Below are positions 18,140 through 27,372 of a DNA stretch of 64,000 nt, piece by piece. Every line of letters starts with the position of its first letter. Within the stretch, counting starts at the first letter, position 1. Made by a program: the position numbers and the translations under genes. The notes beneath the pieces are model-generated. The model searched no databases and was not told where the DNA came from. It worked only from the letters and a program-made list of their open reading frames with translations. The stretch is from assembly GCF_014647375.1 (NCBI RefSeq), contig NZ_BMPB01000002.1:248001-312000 (forward strand). Direction: 5' to 3'. Origin of the DNA: Parabacteroides faecis (lineage in GTDB: Bacteria; Bacteroidota; Bacteroidia; Bacteroidales; Tannerellaceae).

Positions 18140-19252
18140 TTACTTAAATGCTTTCAATGAAATGAAGAATGTAGATCCTTTGCCTTCTTCCGATTCAAAC
18201 CAAAGTTTTCCGTCATGTTGCTCGACAAAATCTTTACAAAGCATTAATCCTAAGCCGGAACCCTTTTCATTATTTGTTCCGTAAGAGGTAAAGTGAGTAT
18301 TTTGCTTTAATAACTTTTCCTGGTCTTCTTTCTTGATTCCCTTGCCTGAATCTTTCACGCTGACAATAACAAAATCACCTTCAATCTTAGATGCGATCGA
18401 GATTGTACCTCCTTCAAAACTAAACTTGATAGCATTTGAAATGAGATTCCTGATGACTGTTTTAATCATATCTATGTCTACAAAACCAGATAGTTCTTTA
18501 TCCATATCTTGTAACTGGATAGTCAATCCCTTCTGAGCGGCCATCGGAATATATATTTCGGCTGTGCTGGAAACCAGGCTATTGATATCGGTCTCCTGTT
18601 TGTATACATTTTGTTTCTTCAGGCGATTCTTAGCCCATTTAAGCAGATTATCCAGCAACAAGAAAATTTCTTCTGATGTTTTATTCATCATCTGAAGCAT
18701 TTCAAATACTTCGGGGCTTACCTGATCTTTATCTACCATCATAAGGATGGCATTATTCATCATTTTTAAAGATCCGAGAGGTGAACGTAAGTCATGGGCG
18801 ATAACTGAATACAAAGTATCCCTCGATTCGATCGTATTTTCCAGTTCCTGCTTGATCCGTTTTATACTGAATAACTCAAAACGGTGAGCTACTCGTTTTA
18901 CCAGTTCTTCTCTTTGAAAAGGCTTGGTAACATATTCCGTTGCTCCCAATTGGTACCCCTTTACTATACTCTGCATATCGCTTAATGCAGACATAATAAT
19001 AACAGGTATATCGTTGGTGTCCGGGTTACTTTTCAGATGCTGTAATACTTCGTATCCATCCATCTCCGGCATCATAATATCTAATAGAATGAGATTAGGG
19101 TGCTTGTCGTGTGCCAGACGGAGAGCCTTGGCGCCGCTGTCACAGGTGAGTAACCTGTAACCTTCTTTTTTTAATATAGCTTGTACTAACATGACGTTGG
19201 TGGGAACATCGTCAACGATCAATACTGTATATCCTGCTGCTAAATTATCCAT
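18140..19252 (-). CDS. Receiver domain-histidine kinase fusion
   Basis: A soluble 370-residue two-component protein with reversed domain order: receiver first (about residues 8-125; acidic pair D14-D15, phospho-acceptor D58 in LILLDIMMPEMDGYE), a linker helix, then a HisKA dimerisation helix (SVIAHDLRSPLGSL) and HATPase_c with N box (NLISNAIKF), DSGKGIK and GSGLGLMLC. No membrane segment is present, so the input probably comes through phosphorylation or binding of the receiver. The ATG at 19252 is chosen because it places the receiver at the N-terminus; an ATG at 19285 is also open. A -7 box upstream suggests its own promoter. It is a natural partner for the receiver protein at the far end of the polysaccharide locus, which is inference. 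Confidence 0.88.
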   Translation of the reverse strand: MDNLAAGYTVLIVDDVPTNVMLVQAILKKEGYRLLTCDSGAKALRLAHDKHPNLILLDIMMPEMDGYEVLQHLKSNPDTNDIPVIIMSALSDMQSIVKGYQLGATEYVTKPFQREELVKRVAHRFELFSIKRIKQELENTIESRDTLYSVIAHDLRSPLGSLKMMNNAILMMVDKDQVSPEVFEMLQMMNKTSEEIFLLLDNLLKWAKNRLKKQNVYKQETDINSLVSSTAEIYIPMAAQKGLTIQLQDMDKELSGFVDIDMIKTVIRNLISNAIKFSFEGGTISIASKIEGDFVIVSVKDSGKGIKKEDQEKLLKQNTHFTSYGTNNEKGSGLGLMLCKDFVEQHDGKLWFESEEGKGSTFFISLKAFK

Positions 19253-19295
19253 ATCAAATATAAACTTTTCTTGATATTCAATCACTATGCGTACG

Positions 19296-19303
19296 CAAAA
19301 ATA
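19296..19303 (-). promoter_or_regulatory. Bacteroidetes -7 box for the receiver-kinase gene
   Basis: The minus strand reads TATTTTTG (TAnnTTTG). The predicted start of transcription, near 19290, gives a leader of about 40 bases to the ATG at 19252. The kinase could therefore be expressed apart from the polysaccharide genes. Confidence 0.35.
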
Positions 19304-19350
19304 TTAATAAACTTTGAATTTACAGAGGTTTTCATTGTTTCATTTTGTAA

Positions 19351-20547
19351 TTATTTTTGCTGTTGACTTCTTTTTGCTTTTTCCCAGGCTCCATTCCCTT
19401 TATTTCCAGCTAAATAGAAAAATCCTCTTATTACATTCAAATTCATAAAAGAAAAGTAGTAGGGTATAAAAAACAACTTGTTTCGTACATTTTTCTGCTC
19501 CATCATATAGCCGGCATAAGCCATCATATAAAAGGCGACTTGTAAAAGTAGTAAAAATATATACGTAAACCCTCCCTTACATGTTAATAATGTATTTAAT
19601 GGTACTAATACGAATAACATGATAGGGGTAATGGTCCATCGTAAGACACGGTGGCTCACAAATTGAAAGCTAAGTGTGCCGTATCGGAAGATATTGAATA
19701 GGTTACGCAGGCGCCAGACCGATTGTAAGCCTCCGGCTGCTATACGTATTTTGCGTTTTTCTTCTTCTTTCATGTTAAGTGATGCTGTTTCAGTGGCATA
19801 AGCTTCTTTACAATAGGCTATCGTATATCCTTTCTGTGCGATACGGAGTGATAAGATAAAATCGTCGAGAAGCGTGTCGGACGGCATTTGTTCAAACAGC
19901 TCGGTCCGTACGGCAAATAACTCACCAGCTGCTCCGACTGCCGAATATAAACGAAAATCCAGCGCTTTTAAGGCTGATTCATATTTCCAGTAAATGCCTT
20001 CTCCTGCTGTCGCTCCCTGTGCGGTATTTGTTTCTACTCTTTTTTCACCTGCCACGCAGCCAACTTTCGGGTTCGAGAATTGGCGGACGATCTCATGTAC
20101 GGCTTCTTTGTTGAGCATCGTGTTTGCATCTGTAAAAATGACATAGGGAGTTGTTATATATTGTATACCCCGGTTGAGGGCAGCCGTTTTACCTCTGCGC
20201 TCAGGATGGAAAAGCACGGTTACATCCGGATATTGCTTCAGGAGTTCATTCGTCCGGTCGTTAGAACCATCTGTTACCCAAACGATTTTTAGTTTGTCGG
20301 CAGGGTAGGCGAGAGTATAACAATTCTTCATTTTGTCAGCAACGATTTCCTCTTCGTTGTATGCTGCGATGAAGAGGGTGACTTCGGGGAGTGGTTCCGG
20401 CAATGCGATGGGCATAGGTTTCCGGAAAAGTTCTTTTATCCTGACCAATAGATATAATAAGATACCGTATCCCAGGTAGGTGTAGAATACTATAAAAATT
20501 CCGATCCAGAATAACCATTCGGCTACTGTATAAAGTCCTTCTTGCAT
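19351..20547 (-). CDS. Membrane-bound family 2 glycosyltransferase
   Basis: A 398-residue protein with one N-terminal membrane helix, a cytosolic GT-A catalytic domain (about 45-280) and three or so C-terminal membrane helices. Motifs are VTLFIAAYNEEEIVADKM, the nucleotide-sugar DxD-type element FTDANTM, the acceptor-side LLDDFILSLRIAQKG, and GLQSVWRLRNLF in the place of the processive (Q/R)xxRW signature. This layout resembles cellulose-synthase-like or hyaluronan-synthase-like enzymes that extend and may pass glycans over the membrane. It is last of three tightly packed GT2 genes. Donor sugar and linkage cannot be told. Confidence 0.85.
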   Translation of the reverse strand: MQEGLYTVAEWLFWIGIFIVFYTYLGYGILLYLLVRIKELFRKPMPIALPEPLPEVTLFIAAYNEEEIVADKMKNCYTLAYPADKLKIVWVTDGSNDRTNELLKQYPDVTVLFHPERRGKTAALNRGIQYITTPYVIFTDANTMLNKEAVHEIVRQFSNPKVGCVAGEKRVETNTAQGATAGEGIYWKYESALKALDFRLYSAVGAAGELFAVRTELFEQMPSDTLLDDFILSLRIAQKGYTIAYCKEAYATETASLNMKEEEKRKIRIAAGGLQSVWRLRNLFNIFRYGTLSFQFVSHRVLRWTITPIMLFVLVPLNTLLTCKGGFTYIFLLLLQVAFYMMAYAGYMMEQKNVRNKLFFIPYYFSFMNLNVIRGFFYLAGNKGNGAWEKAKRSQQQK

Positions 20548-20559
20548 GGTTTTTTATAT

Positions 20560-21453
20560 TTATTTGTTCATAATAAAAGCTATTCCGTCTTTTCCTCCTT
20601 TAACCAAAGGAGCTATCAGGTTGAGTTTTCCTTTGCATAAATAAGTCAGAAAACGTTTAGGTAAGGCAACAAAAGTTTGATAGAGGTAAGAACATCTCCT
20701 TTCGAAAGGGTCGGATAAGGTTCTTTGAGCAAATATCAGACGGTTGCGCGTGTGATAATATACCTGTAACGGACTTTGTAATCCGACACTGGCACTTTCT
20801 TTATGTCCGACAACAGCTCCGGGTTCATACCAAATACAGAATCCGGCTTTCTGCATATAGGCACACCAATCCAGTTCTTCATAATACAGAAAATAGAATT
20901 CAGCCATAAGGCCGAACTTCTGAATGTCTGCGGTCCGTATCATCATGGCTGCTCCGTTGGCAAATGCCGTTTCCTGCGGGGTGTCGAATCTTCCGTCGTC
21001 TTCCTGCATATATCCTGTAAATTCGTTACGCAGAGTAATATAGCTCATGGGGGTGGCACCGGCATATTGTAATTTGCTTCTTTGTGGCCAAAAAGTCGTT
21101 TTAGGGGAAATACATCCGATTTTTCTGTCACTATCCAGCCGGTTTACAAGTATCTCCAGAATGGGGCAGGTAATAATTGTATCGTTATTCAGAAAAAATA
21201 AATAATCTCCCGTTGCATATTGGATCCCGATGTTGTTTCCACCTGCGAATCCGAGGTTCTGATCGCTTCTTATCACTATTACATCCGGATATTTATCTTT
21301 CAGCAGGGTATAACCCTCCAGGTTTGCAGAACCATTATCTACGACGATCAGTTCATAGGGATAGCTCTCGTGCCGCTTTAATGATTCAATCATTTCACAT
21401 GTATCGGGAGCACCATTATAATTAACGGTGATGATGGAAACCTTCTTATCCAT
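20560..21453 (-). CDS. Family 2 glycosyltransferase, rhamnosyltransferase-like
   Basis: A soluble 297-residue GT-A enzyme. The N-terminus VSIITVNYNGAPDTCEMIES, the second motif VIRSDQNLGFAGGNNIGIQY and the LFFLNNDTII segment with the metal-binding acidic residue are typical of the dTDP-rhamnosyl or GlcNAc transferase branch of family 2. The YEELDWCAYMQKAGFCIWYE segment carries the usual catalytic base region. It overlaps the upstream GT2 gene by 8 bases, so translation is coupled. The exact sugar is unknown. Confidence 0.85.
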   Translation of the reverse strand: MDKKVSIITVNYNGAPDTCEMIESLKRHESYPYELIVVDNGSANLEGYTLLKDKYPDVIVIRSDQNLGFAGGNNIGIQYATGDYLFFLNNDTIITCPILEILVNRLDSDRKIGCISPKTTFWPQRSKLQYAGATPMSYITLRNEFTGYMQEDDGRFDTPQETAFANGAAMMIRTADIQKFGLMAEFYFLYYEELDWCAYMQKAGFCIWYEPGAVVGHKESASVGLQSPLQVYYHTRNRLIFAQRTLSDPFERRCSYLYQTFVALPKRFLTYLCKGKLNLIAPLVKGGKDGIAFIMNK

Positions 21454-22621
21454 GATTATTCTCTTTGGTTATGTGATGGGGAGTATTGTTGAATCTCATA
21501 TCTTTTTTCTTTACGCGGCAGATCGATTCGACATAACTACGTAACAAAGCAATCATCATGGATGGTAATTGGATGATACTGCTCCAAAAATCGCGTGTGT
21601 ACATCTTTCGAGGTATTGCCAAAAAATAAGTTACTATCTTGACAAATAGCAGAATATACCATTTAATAGCAACGGGGAATGCCACTACAGACCAGAAAAG
21701 TATCATCAGGAATATCAATAAGAATCTGACAGTTCTGGGAAATGGGATCCATTGGATAATCTTATCGATGTATGAAGGATTTAGCTTTCGCGGATTAAAA
21801 TCCTTGATTATTAAAGAAAAGGCAAGGATTTGGGCATGGAACCATCTCGATCTTTGCCTGATCAGGATATCTTGCCTGGCGGTTTTCTCATCATATACAT
21901 ATATATCATCACTATAATCTACAAATACATTGTCTCTTGCCAGAATAGCCTCCAGTTCTTTATCTTCTGCAAAAGTTTTACATTCGTGCATGTGTTTTTT
22001 CAACCATTCGAAATCGAAAACCATTCCGGAACCGATCAAAGCGGATGATAATCCTATATTAACGCGTCCTTTCCTGAATATAGTGTTATTTATTTCTTCA
22101 GAGATGCCATCCCAAATAGCGACAGAGGTATTTTTATTTTTCTGGGTCCTGTGTGCCTGGAGGACTTTTACAGTTTGTGTCGCTTCATTAATCCGGGTCA
22201 GAAAGTCTGTATCGGTAACATTATCGGCATCCATAATGATCGCCCGGTCAAAACCATCGAGGTGGTCCAGTGCATAAGAGATGGATTTATGCTTCATACT
22301 ATCTTTGAAGTCGACCACGAAAAGTGTTATGGGCATCTGAGAGAGTGCCAGATTGGTAGCCTCTTCCATATGGTCGGAAACTACTACTATTGTATATTTA
22401 TCTTGTGGATAGTTTTGCTTCAGAAAACTTTCAACAGATTCTTTTATCACCCTGTCCTCTTTATAAGCGGCAAAAATAACTGCAAAGTTTTGCGTATCAA
22501 CATGATTGATCTCTTTTTTTCTCTGCCTGAACAAAGCGGCTAGGACAAAGAAAAGATTATACCCTGTAAATATTGCAGTGATGATAAACAGTAGTATATC
22601 TAGTTTAAAAATAAGGCTCAT
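21446..22621 (-). CDS. Membrane-bound family 2 glycosyltransferase
   Basis: 391 residues from the ATG at 22621; a TTG five codons earlier is open but unlikely. One N-terminal helix, a GT-A domain (AVIFAAYKEDRVIKESVESF; AIIMDADNV as the DxD element; EDKELEAIL; QRSRWFHAQ as the processive QxxRW motif) and C-terminal membrane helices are present. It is clearly a paralogue of the 29108-30337 gene: both share the RKG...G.SS.L.GSGM.F block and domain layout. The paralogues sit at opposite ends of the AT-rich core, which suggests a duplication used for two different linkages. A -7 box precedes it. Confidence 0.85.
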   Translation of the reverse strand: MSLIFKLDILLFIITAIFTGYNLFFVLAALFRQRKKEINHVDTQNFAVIFAAYKEDRVIKESVESFLKQNYPQDKYTIVVVSDHMEEATNLALSQMPITLFVVDFKDSMKHKSISYALDHLDGFDRAIIMDADNVTDTDFLTRINEATQTVKVLQAHRTQKNKNTSVAIWDGISEEINNTIFRKGRVNIGLSSALIGSGMVFDFEWLKKHMHECKTFAEDKELEAILARDNVFVDYSDDIYVYDEKTARQDILIRQRSRWFHAQILAFSLIIKDFNPRKLNPSYIDKIIQWIPFPRTVRFLLIFLMILFWSVVAFPVAIKWYILLFVKIVTYFLAIPRKMYTRDFWSSIIQLPSMMIALLRSYVESICRVKKKDMRFNNTPHHITKENNHG

Positions 22622-22633
22622 AGTCTTTTTGTG

Positions 22634-22641
22634 CAAAAATA
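22634..22641 (-). promoter_or_regulatory. Possible internal -7 box in the polysaccharide locus
   Basis: The minus strand reads TATTTTTG. The predicted transcription start falls just before the ATG at 22621, giving a very short leader. It would split the three downstream GT2 genes from the upstream unit. The 81-bp gap here is the largest between genes of the locus. Confidence 0.3.
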
Positions 22642-22702
22642 GGTATAATTATTATATGTTTTGAAATTCAACAGGTTTTTATTATGTGGTGAATGAATAA
22701 TA

Positions 22703-23824
22703 TTAACGTGTTGTTTGTACTGTTGTAATAACTTTTTTCATTTGCTCTTCCCAGGAGAGAGACTGTATGGAATTTCGTATATCTATGGGAGAAATATTTA
22801 ATTTTCTATGAAAATCAATAATTAAATTGATATCAATAGGACTTTCATCTGCCGGAACTTTTAAGATATAGGGTTTGTTTTCAAAATCACTATCTTGTTC
22901 CGAGTAGATAAAAGATAATCCACGAGCAGCATATTCCCGGTTTTTTAATGTTTTTATGTTCGTTATACCACTGCGATGACGGGCAAGGCTACCGATTGCC
23001 ATGTCAGATTGTTCGAAAAGCAGATCTAACTCTTCACCATGTTTTGCCCCGTGAAGAATTATATATGACTCTAAATGGTGAGTGCTGATTAAGGGTAAAA
23101 TATCATTACGCTCCCTTTCCCCAAAGAAATCGCCAACAATATGGAAAAATACTTTATAGTCTGGATTTCCCTTATAGTAATTAACGAGACCTTGTACGAG
23201 ACGGTCGAATCCGTGCCAGTAATGTATTTCCGCTACTCCGATCAAATGAAGTTCATGGGATGTGCCGTTGATATTTTGCTTCAGTTTTATTTTATCGAAA
23301 TCTATACCATTGGATATTTGAATTGTAGGGGTTCCAAAAATAGATTTATAATCAGAAAAAGTAATAATACGATATAAAGATTTAGCTAAGATTTTTCTAA
23401 AACATTTGTCTATAAACAATATTATCTTTCCGTAAATACTGGAATATTCATTATCGTATGGATAAGTAGGTATTTCCATTACAACACAAATATTGGCTTT
23501 ACGCATCTTTTTTACCATGTTAATAGTAAAAGGGTTGGCATTATGATCTGAGCGGATATATACAAAATGAATTCCTTCTCGAATCGCATAATCTGCAATA
23601 GAATTGAATTCAATTCGTTTTAAAATTTTACTACTGAATCCATGTCCATAATCACTCAATATATTATTATCAATCATCCGGTATTTATTTCCATCAGATT
23701 CTGATAAGTAACAGGTACATACATCTAAATTACATTTTTTTAAAGCATCTACCTGATAACATATTTTTTTACTGATGCCATTTGTTTCACTGAAACCATG
23801 GTATATGAGGAATAATACTTTCAT
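22703..23824 (-). CDS. GT-B glycosyltransferase, family 1/4 type
   Basis: A 373-residue protein of the two-Rossmann GT-B type. The start MKVLFLIYHGFSETNGISKK resembles the acceptor domain of family 4 enzymes. The C-terminal half has HLIGVAEIHYWHGFDRLVQG, then FHIVGDFFGERERNDI, and an atypical donor loop around MAIGSLARHRSGITNIKTLK, followed by REYAARGLSFIYSE with the conserved Glu replaced or shifted. Assignment to retaining family 4 is likely but not certain. Its start overlaps the Wzx stop by four bases. AT-rich codon use is like the other core genes. Confidence 0.75.
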   Translation of the reverse strand: MKVLFLIYHGFSETNGISKKICYQVDALKKCNLDVCTCYLSESDGNKYRMIDNNILSDYGHGFSSKILKRIEFNSIADYAIREGIHFVYIRSDHNANPFTINMVKKMRKANICVVMEIPTYPYDNEYSSIYGKIILFIDKCFRKILAKSLYRIITFSDYKSIFGTPTIQISNGIDFDKIKLKQNINGTSHELHLIGVAEIHYWHGFDRLVQGLVNYYKGNPDYKVFFHIVGDFFGERERNDILPLISTHHLESYIILHGAKHGEELDLLFEQSDMAIGSLARHRSGITNIKTLKNREYAARGLSFIYSEQDSDFENKPYILKVPADESPIDINLIIDFHRKLNISPIDIRNSIQSLSWEEQMKKVITTVQTTR

Positions 23825-25266
23825 TTTTTTATTTTGGATTTGATGAAGTTAATAATATTATATTCTCCTCTTATTTGCACATATGCAACATAAATTATAA
23901 TGAATACACCGCCTTTTAATAGCAGAGTGGCGTATATAGAGCTTTTATCTGATAGGTAATAGGTCGGTAGTAAGCAAACGATTAATATGCCTGTTAGTAG
24001 AATAGGAGATAAAAACTGTTTCCAGAATTTCCAGAGACTTTGCTTAAAAGTGATCTTATACATCCAGATATAGCATTGTATAAAATTGATTGTAAATGTG
24101 ATACATATACACCATGCAACGGCCTCTAAAGTCTTGAAGAAAAATATACCGGTCAATATACCGATAACGTTGAGCAGGGTGGAGAATACACCACATATAA
24201 ATAAACTTTTGGTATCATTTGCCGCTTGAAAAATAGACCCGGAGGTCGATAAAATGATCTGTATGCCGACTGATATGGATAGGATTTGAAATATAGGAAC
24301 AGAAGGCATCCATTGTTCTCCAAAAATGATCAATATGATCTCTTTGGAACAAAACCATAATAATACCGATAAAGGTAATCCAATAAATGCGAGAAAACGA
24401 ATTACTTTATTGTATGAATTTGATAGTTTTGTCAAATCATTCTGAAAGTCAGAAAATATAGGATGCATTACAGGTGAAATAACATGCGTAATGTTCTGAA
24501 GAGGTAACATCATCAGCCGATATGATTTTTCATAGTATCCTAATGCAACCATATCCATATATTTTCCGATCAATAGTTTATCCAGATTGCGACTGAAATA
24601 ATTGATCACGTTAAACATGAATTGGTAGGCAGAGAAACTAAGAATCTTTTTCATGGATTGTATGCCCCATGTTTGAGCTAATTCTTGTGGTTTTTTCCGG
24701 AAAGAAATGATAAATAACAATATACTTGACAATATAGGGTTGATGATCAATGCATATAATCCGGCTCCCAAGATAGCTGCTGTAATGGCCATAACACCTC
24801 CGGATATTTGGATTGTTAAACTTCGGTATGCAATGAATTTAAACTCTTTTTCTTTAAACAATAGTGCATTGGGTACAATATTGGCTGATGCGAAGAATAG
24901 ATTTAATGATAGTAGTTGGCATATCGTTAACAATGTACCGTTCTTGTAGAAATGAGAGATGGGCCATGAACATAAAAAAAACAGGATGGATATACTGATA
25001 CCTAACCAGATTGTGAAAGTAAAGATATTACTGAGGTCCTTTTGGGATAATTCCTTATTCTGTATGATTGCCGGTGCTATTCCGAGATCGCTGAATATGC
25101 TGAAGAAAGAAATGATCACAGTTGCAATCGCTACTATCCCGAACTCCTCTGGCTCTATAAGACGAGCTAATATCCCTGCAACCACCAGGGATACTATTAT
25201 TCCCGAATATTTGGCTATCGCGGTATAAAAAACACCGGATAAAAGTTCTTTTTTAGTAGAAGACAT
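23821..25266 (-). CDS. Wzx-like lipid-linked oligosaccharide flippase
   Basis: A 481-residue membrane protein with about 12-14 hydrophobic segments of the polysaccharide transporter part of the MOP superfamily. The N-terminus (ELLSGVFYTAIAKYSGIIVS), then ILARLIEPEEFGIVAIATVI and the SDLGIAPAIIQNKELSQKDL segment are hallmark Wzx/MviN-like features. It should move undecaprenyl-pyrophosphate-linked repeat units from the cytoplasmic to the periplasmic face for the Wzy polymerase encoded upstream. It is translationally coupled to the GT gene behind it. Confidence 0.9.
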   Translation of the reverse strand: MSSTKKELLSGVFYTAIAKYSGIIVSLVVAGILARLIEPEEFGIVAIATVIISFFSIFSDLGIAPAIIQNKELSQKDLSNIFTFTIWLGISISILFFLCSWPISHFYKNGTLLTICQLLSLNLFFASANIVPNALLFKEKEFKFIAYRSLTIQISGGVMAITAAILGAGLYALIINPILSSILLFIISFRKKPQELAQTWGIQSMKKILSFSAYQFMFNVINYFSRNLDKLLIGKYMDMVALGYYEKSYRLMMLPLQNITHVISPVMHPIFSDFQNDLTKLSNSYNKVIRFLAFIGLPLSVLLWFCSKEIILIIFGEQWMPSVPIFQILSISVGIQIILSTSGSIFQAANDTKSLFICGVFSTLLNVIGILTGIFFFKTLEAVAWCICITFTINFIQCYIWMYKITFKQSLWKFWKQFLSPILLTGILIVCLLPTYYLSDKSSIYATLLLKGGVFIIIYVAYVQIRGEYNIINFIKSKIKK

Positions 25267-25271
25267 ATGAT

Positions 25272-26210
25272 TTATTTTTTGAAAAATGATTTAAACAATA
25301 AAATCACCAGATTTTTCCCAGAGACATACTTTGTGTAATCTTTAATACAACGTTTAGTTATATATAAACGATCCTTAAATGAGATTTTATAAGATAGCCA
25401 TACTGCAGCATTGAGCATTTTAAACAGATGCTTATTGATTATCTCCTGCGCTTCTACATGATTGGATGTATAAAGTAATAACTTATCAGTAATGATGAAA
25501 TAACTATCCATGTTTCTCAATGAGAATTTACTCGTCATAATTGAATCGTGGCGAAGTCTTCTCTTGAAAAAGTCCTCATGTATGCACATTACCCTTTCTG
25601 CCTGCAAATATAATAAGGTCGTAAATAACTGGTCTTCATGAATAATACCAGGTAGAAATCGAAGATTTATACTTTTTAGAAATTCTGTATTTATAATATT
25701 CAAACATGCAGACGGAGTATATGTTCCACTCTCTGTTAAAATACTGAATATTTGTATACCCTTGTATATTATATCCGAATTCGTACAACCTTTATGTTGA
25801 TAATTGATGTTGAAGTCAAATTCTGTATCTTTATTTAAAATGTCTGCATCAAAAAAAATAAAATCTAATGAATTTTCTTCACATTTGAGTAAGCATGATT
25901 CTAATGTTTCCGGTTCGAGATAATCATCGCTGTCCATGAAATATAAGTACTTCCCATTTGCAAAGTCAATACCTACATTACGGCTGGCAGATAAACCTCG
26001 ATTTTCTTGGTTATAAACTTGTATGCGATAATCTTCTTTAGATAAATCCTGGATTATAGACAGACTGTTATCTGTTGAACCATCATTAATAATAATAATT
26101 TCTATATTCTTTAATGTTTGGCTCATTATAGATCTCACAGCCTCTTCTACATATTTTTCTGTATTGTAGACAGGAATTATAACACTTACTTTGGGAGATT
26201 TCATGATCAT
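25272..26210 (-). CDS. Family 2 glycosyltransferase
   Basis: A 312-residue soluble GT-A enzyme. Motifs are VSVIIPVYNTEKYVEEAVRS near the start, IIINDGSTDNSLSII, GLSASRNVGIDFANGKYLYF, and the DSDDYLEPETL metal-binding element. The length and the C-terminal helical part resemble capsular GT2 enzymes that add galactose, glucose or their amino derivatives. ATGs exist at 26210 and 26204; the second starts directly before the family core. Only 5 bases separate it from the flippase gene. Confidence 0.88.
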   Translation of the reverse strand: MIMKSPKVSVIIPVYNTEKYVEEAVRSIMSQTLKNIEIIIINDGSTDNSLSIIQDLSKEDYRIQVYNQENRGLSASRNVGIDFANGKYLYFMDSDDYLEPETLESCLLKCEENSLDFIFFDADILNKDTEFDFNINYQHKGCTNSDIIYKGIQIFSILTESGTYTPSACLNIINTEFLKSINLRFLPGIIHEDQLFTTLLYLQAERVMCIHEDFFKRRLRHDSIMTSKFSLRNMDSYFIITDKLLLYTSNHVEAQEIINKHLFKMLNAAVWLSYKISFKDRLYITKRCIKDYTKYVSGKNLVILLFKSFFKK

Positions 26211-26226
26211 ATGTTTATCGTAGATT

Positions 26227-27372
26227 TTATAAATCTTTCAATCCATAACTTTTTGAGAACCAAAAATCATTAGGGTTATTGATATCGAATTCTTTTCTGA
26301 CGCCTCCAAAATGATCTTGTATGATTTCTATCCCTGGTCCATTATTCCCCTCAATGAGAACCGGACCTGACTCAGAATATGCAATATCCCACCCAATGTA
26401 TTTTATAGGAGAATATTTTAATGCAACATCTTTTGCAAATTTTATAATTTCATTCCAAAATGGGATTTTGTAGTTGCTAAATAAAAATAGGGTATCTGGA
26501 TGTTTTATATATGTTTTTCGATCGTCGGCAATTGCTTCATCCCCTAATAATCCTGATTCTGAATTTATTTTAATGTAGATACCTCCTGAACTGGCATTAT
26601 CAATCTGCATGCCTCCACAGCCCATACGTAAAAGAGAAAAAATAATTTTAGGCTCTTTGCCTTGATTATATTCTGTTATTATACGAAATGTATTTATAGC
26701 GTATGGATATATTTTGTTTATATCCATATGTTGATTTACCCCTTCTTGAACAATATAATTGTTTTTTGCTATTTCTGATATGTAATTTTCATCTAAAGGT
26801 GTATTGCTACTACTATCTAAAAAAATGTTGTTATTTTTGTTGAAAACTTTAATGCCTTTTCCCCCAACACCAAATGTAGGTTTTACAAATATTTTATTTG
26901 CATTTGATTTTTGGATTAGGTTATAGCATTTTGTTGTGTTTATGAAATCTAACGAACTGGATAATATTGTGTTGTTTTCAGTGAAAAATAATGTGTTGGG
27001 TTGTGATATTTTTAATCCTACATTTACAATATGCATAAGTTTTTTATCCTCACATAAAATATTTCTATCTTTAAATGATTTAGGAAATAGTAAATAATAT
27101 GCAAAGAAATCAGGTATGTAGTCTTTCATTTCTTCGATACTTAAAGTACAATCTTTTTTGTATAAATTGTATCTGAAATATTGAAAAGGATAGACGTTCC
27201 AATATTTTTTTAGTATTCTCATTTCATTTTTAATGGTATTTGCACTTTTTTTTTCTTCGCATGACATATACATATCTAAATATTTCGTATAGTAGTTGCG
27301 ATAATAATCTCGGTGCGATTTTTCTGAATTCACTTTTATAAAGTAATACAGATATTCTTTGATGCTTTTCAT
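26227..27372 (-). CDS. Sugar-transfer-associated ATP-grasp protein
   Basis: 381 residues from the ATG at 27372; that A is also the last base of the acyltransferase stop codon (TGATG arrangement). The C-terminal two thirds fit the ATP-grasp family found in polysaccharide loci: a glycine-rich ATP loop in IFVKPTFGVGGKGIKVF, then NYIVQEGVNQH, INTFRIITEYNQG and the metal-binding end YIGWDIAYSESGPVLIEGN. The family is thought to ligate an amino acid or other carboxylate to a sugar or lipid carrier, but the substrate is not established. The gene is strongly AT-rich. Pairing with a hexapeptide acyltransferase suggests a decorated repeat unit. Confidence 0.8.
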   Translation of the reverse strand: MKSIKEYLYYFIKVNSEKSHRDYYRNYYTKYLDMYMSCEEKKSANTIKNEMRILKKYWNVYPFQYFRYNLYKKDCTLSIEEMKDYIPDFFAYYLLFPKSFKDRNILCEDKKLMHIVNVGLKISQPNTLFFTENNTILSSSLDFINTTKCYNLIQKSNANKIFVKPTFGVGGKGIKVFNKNNNIFLDSSSNTPLDENYISEIAKNNYIVQEGVNQHMDINKIYPYAINTFRIITEYNQGKEPKIIFSLLRMGCGGMQIDNASSGGIYIKINSESGLLGDEAIADDRKTYIKHPDTLFLFSNYKIPFWNEIIKFAKDVALKYSPIKYIGWDIAYSESGPVLIEGNNGPGIEIIQDHFGGVRKEFDINNPNDFWFSKSYGLKDL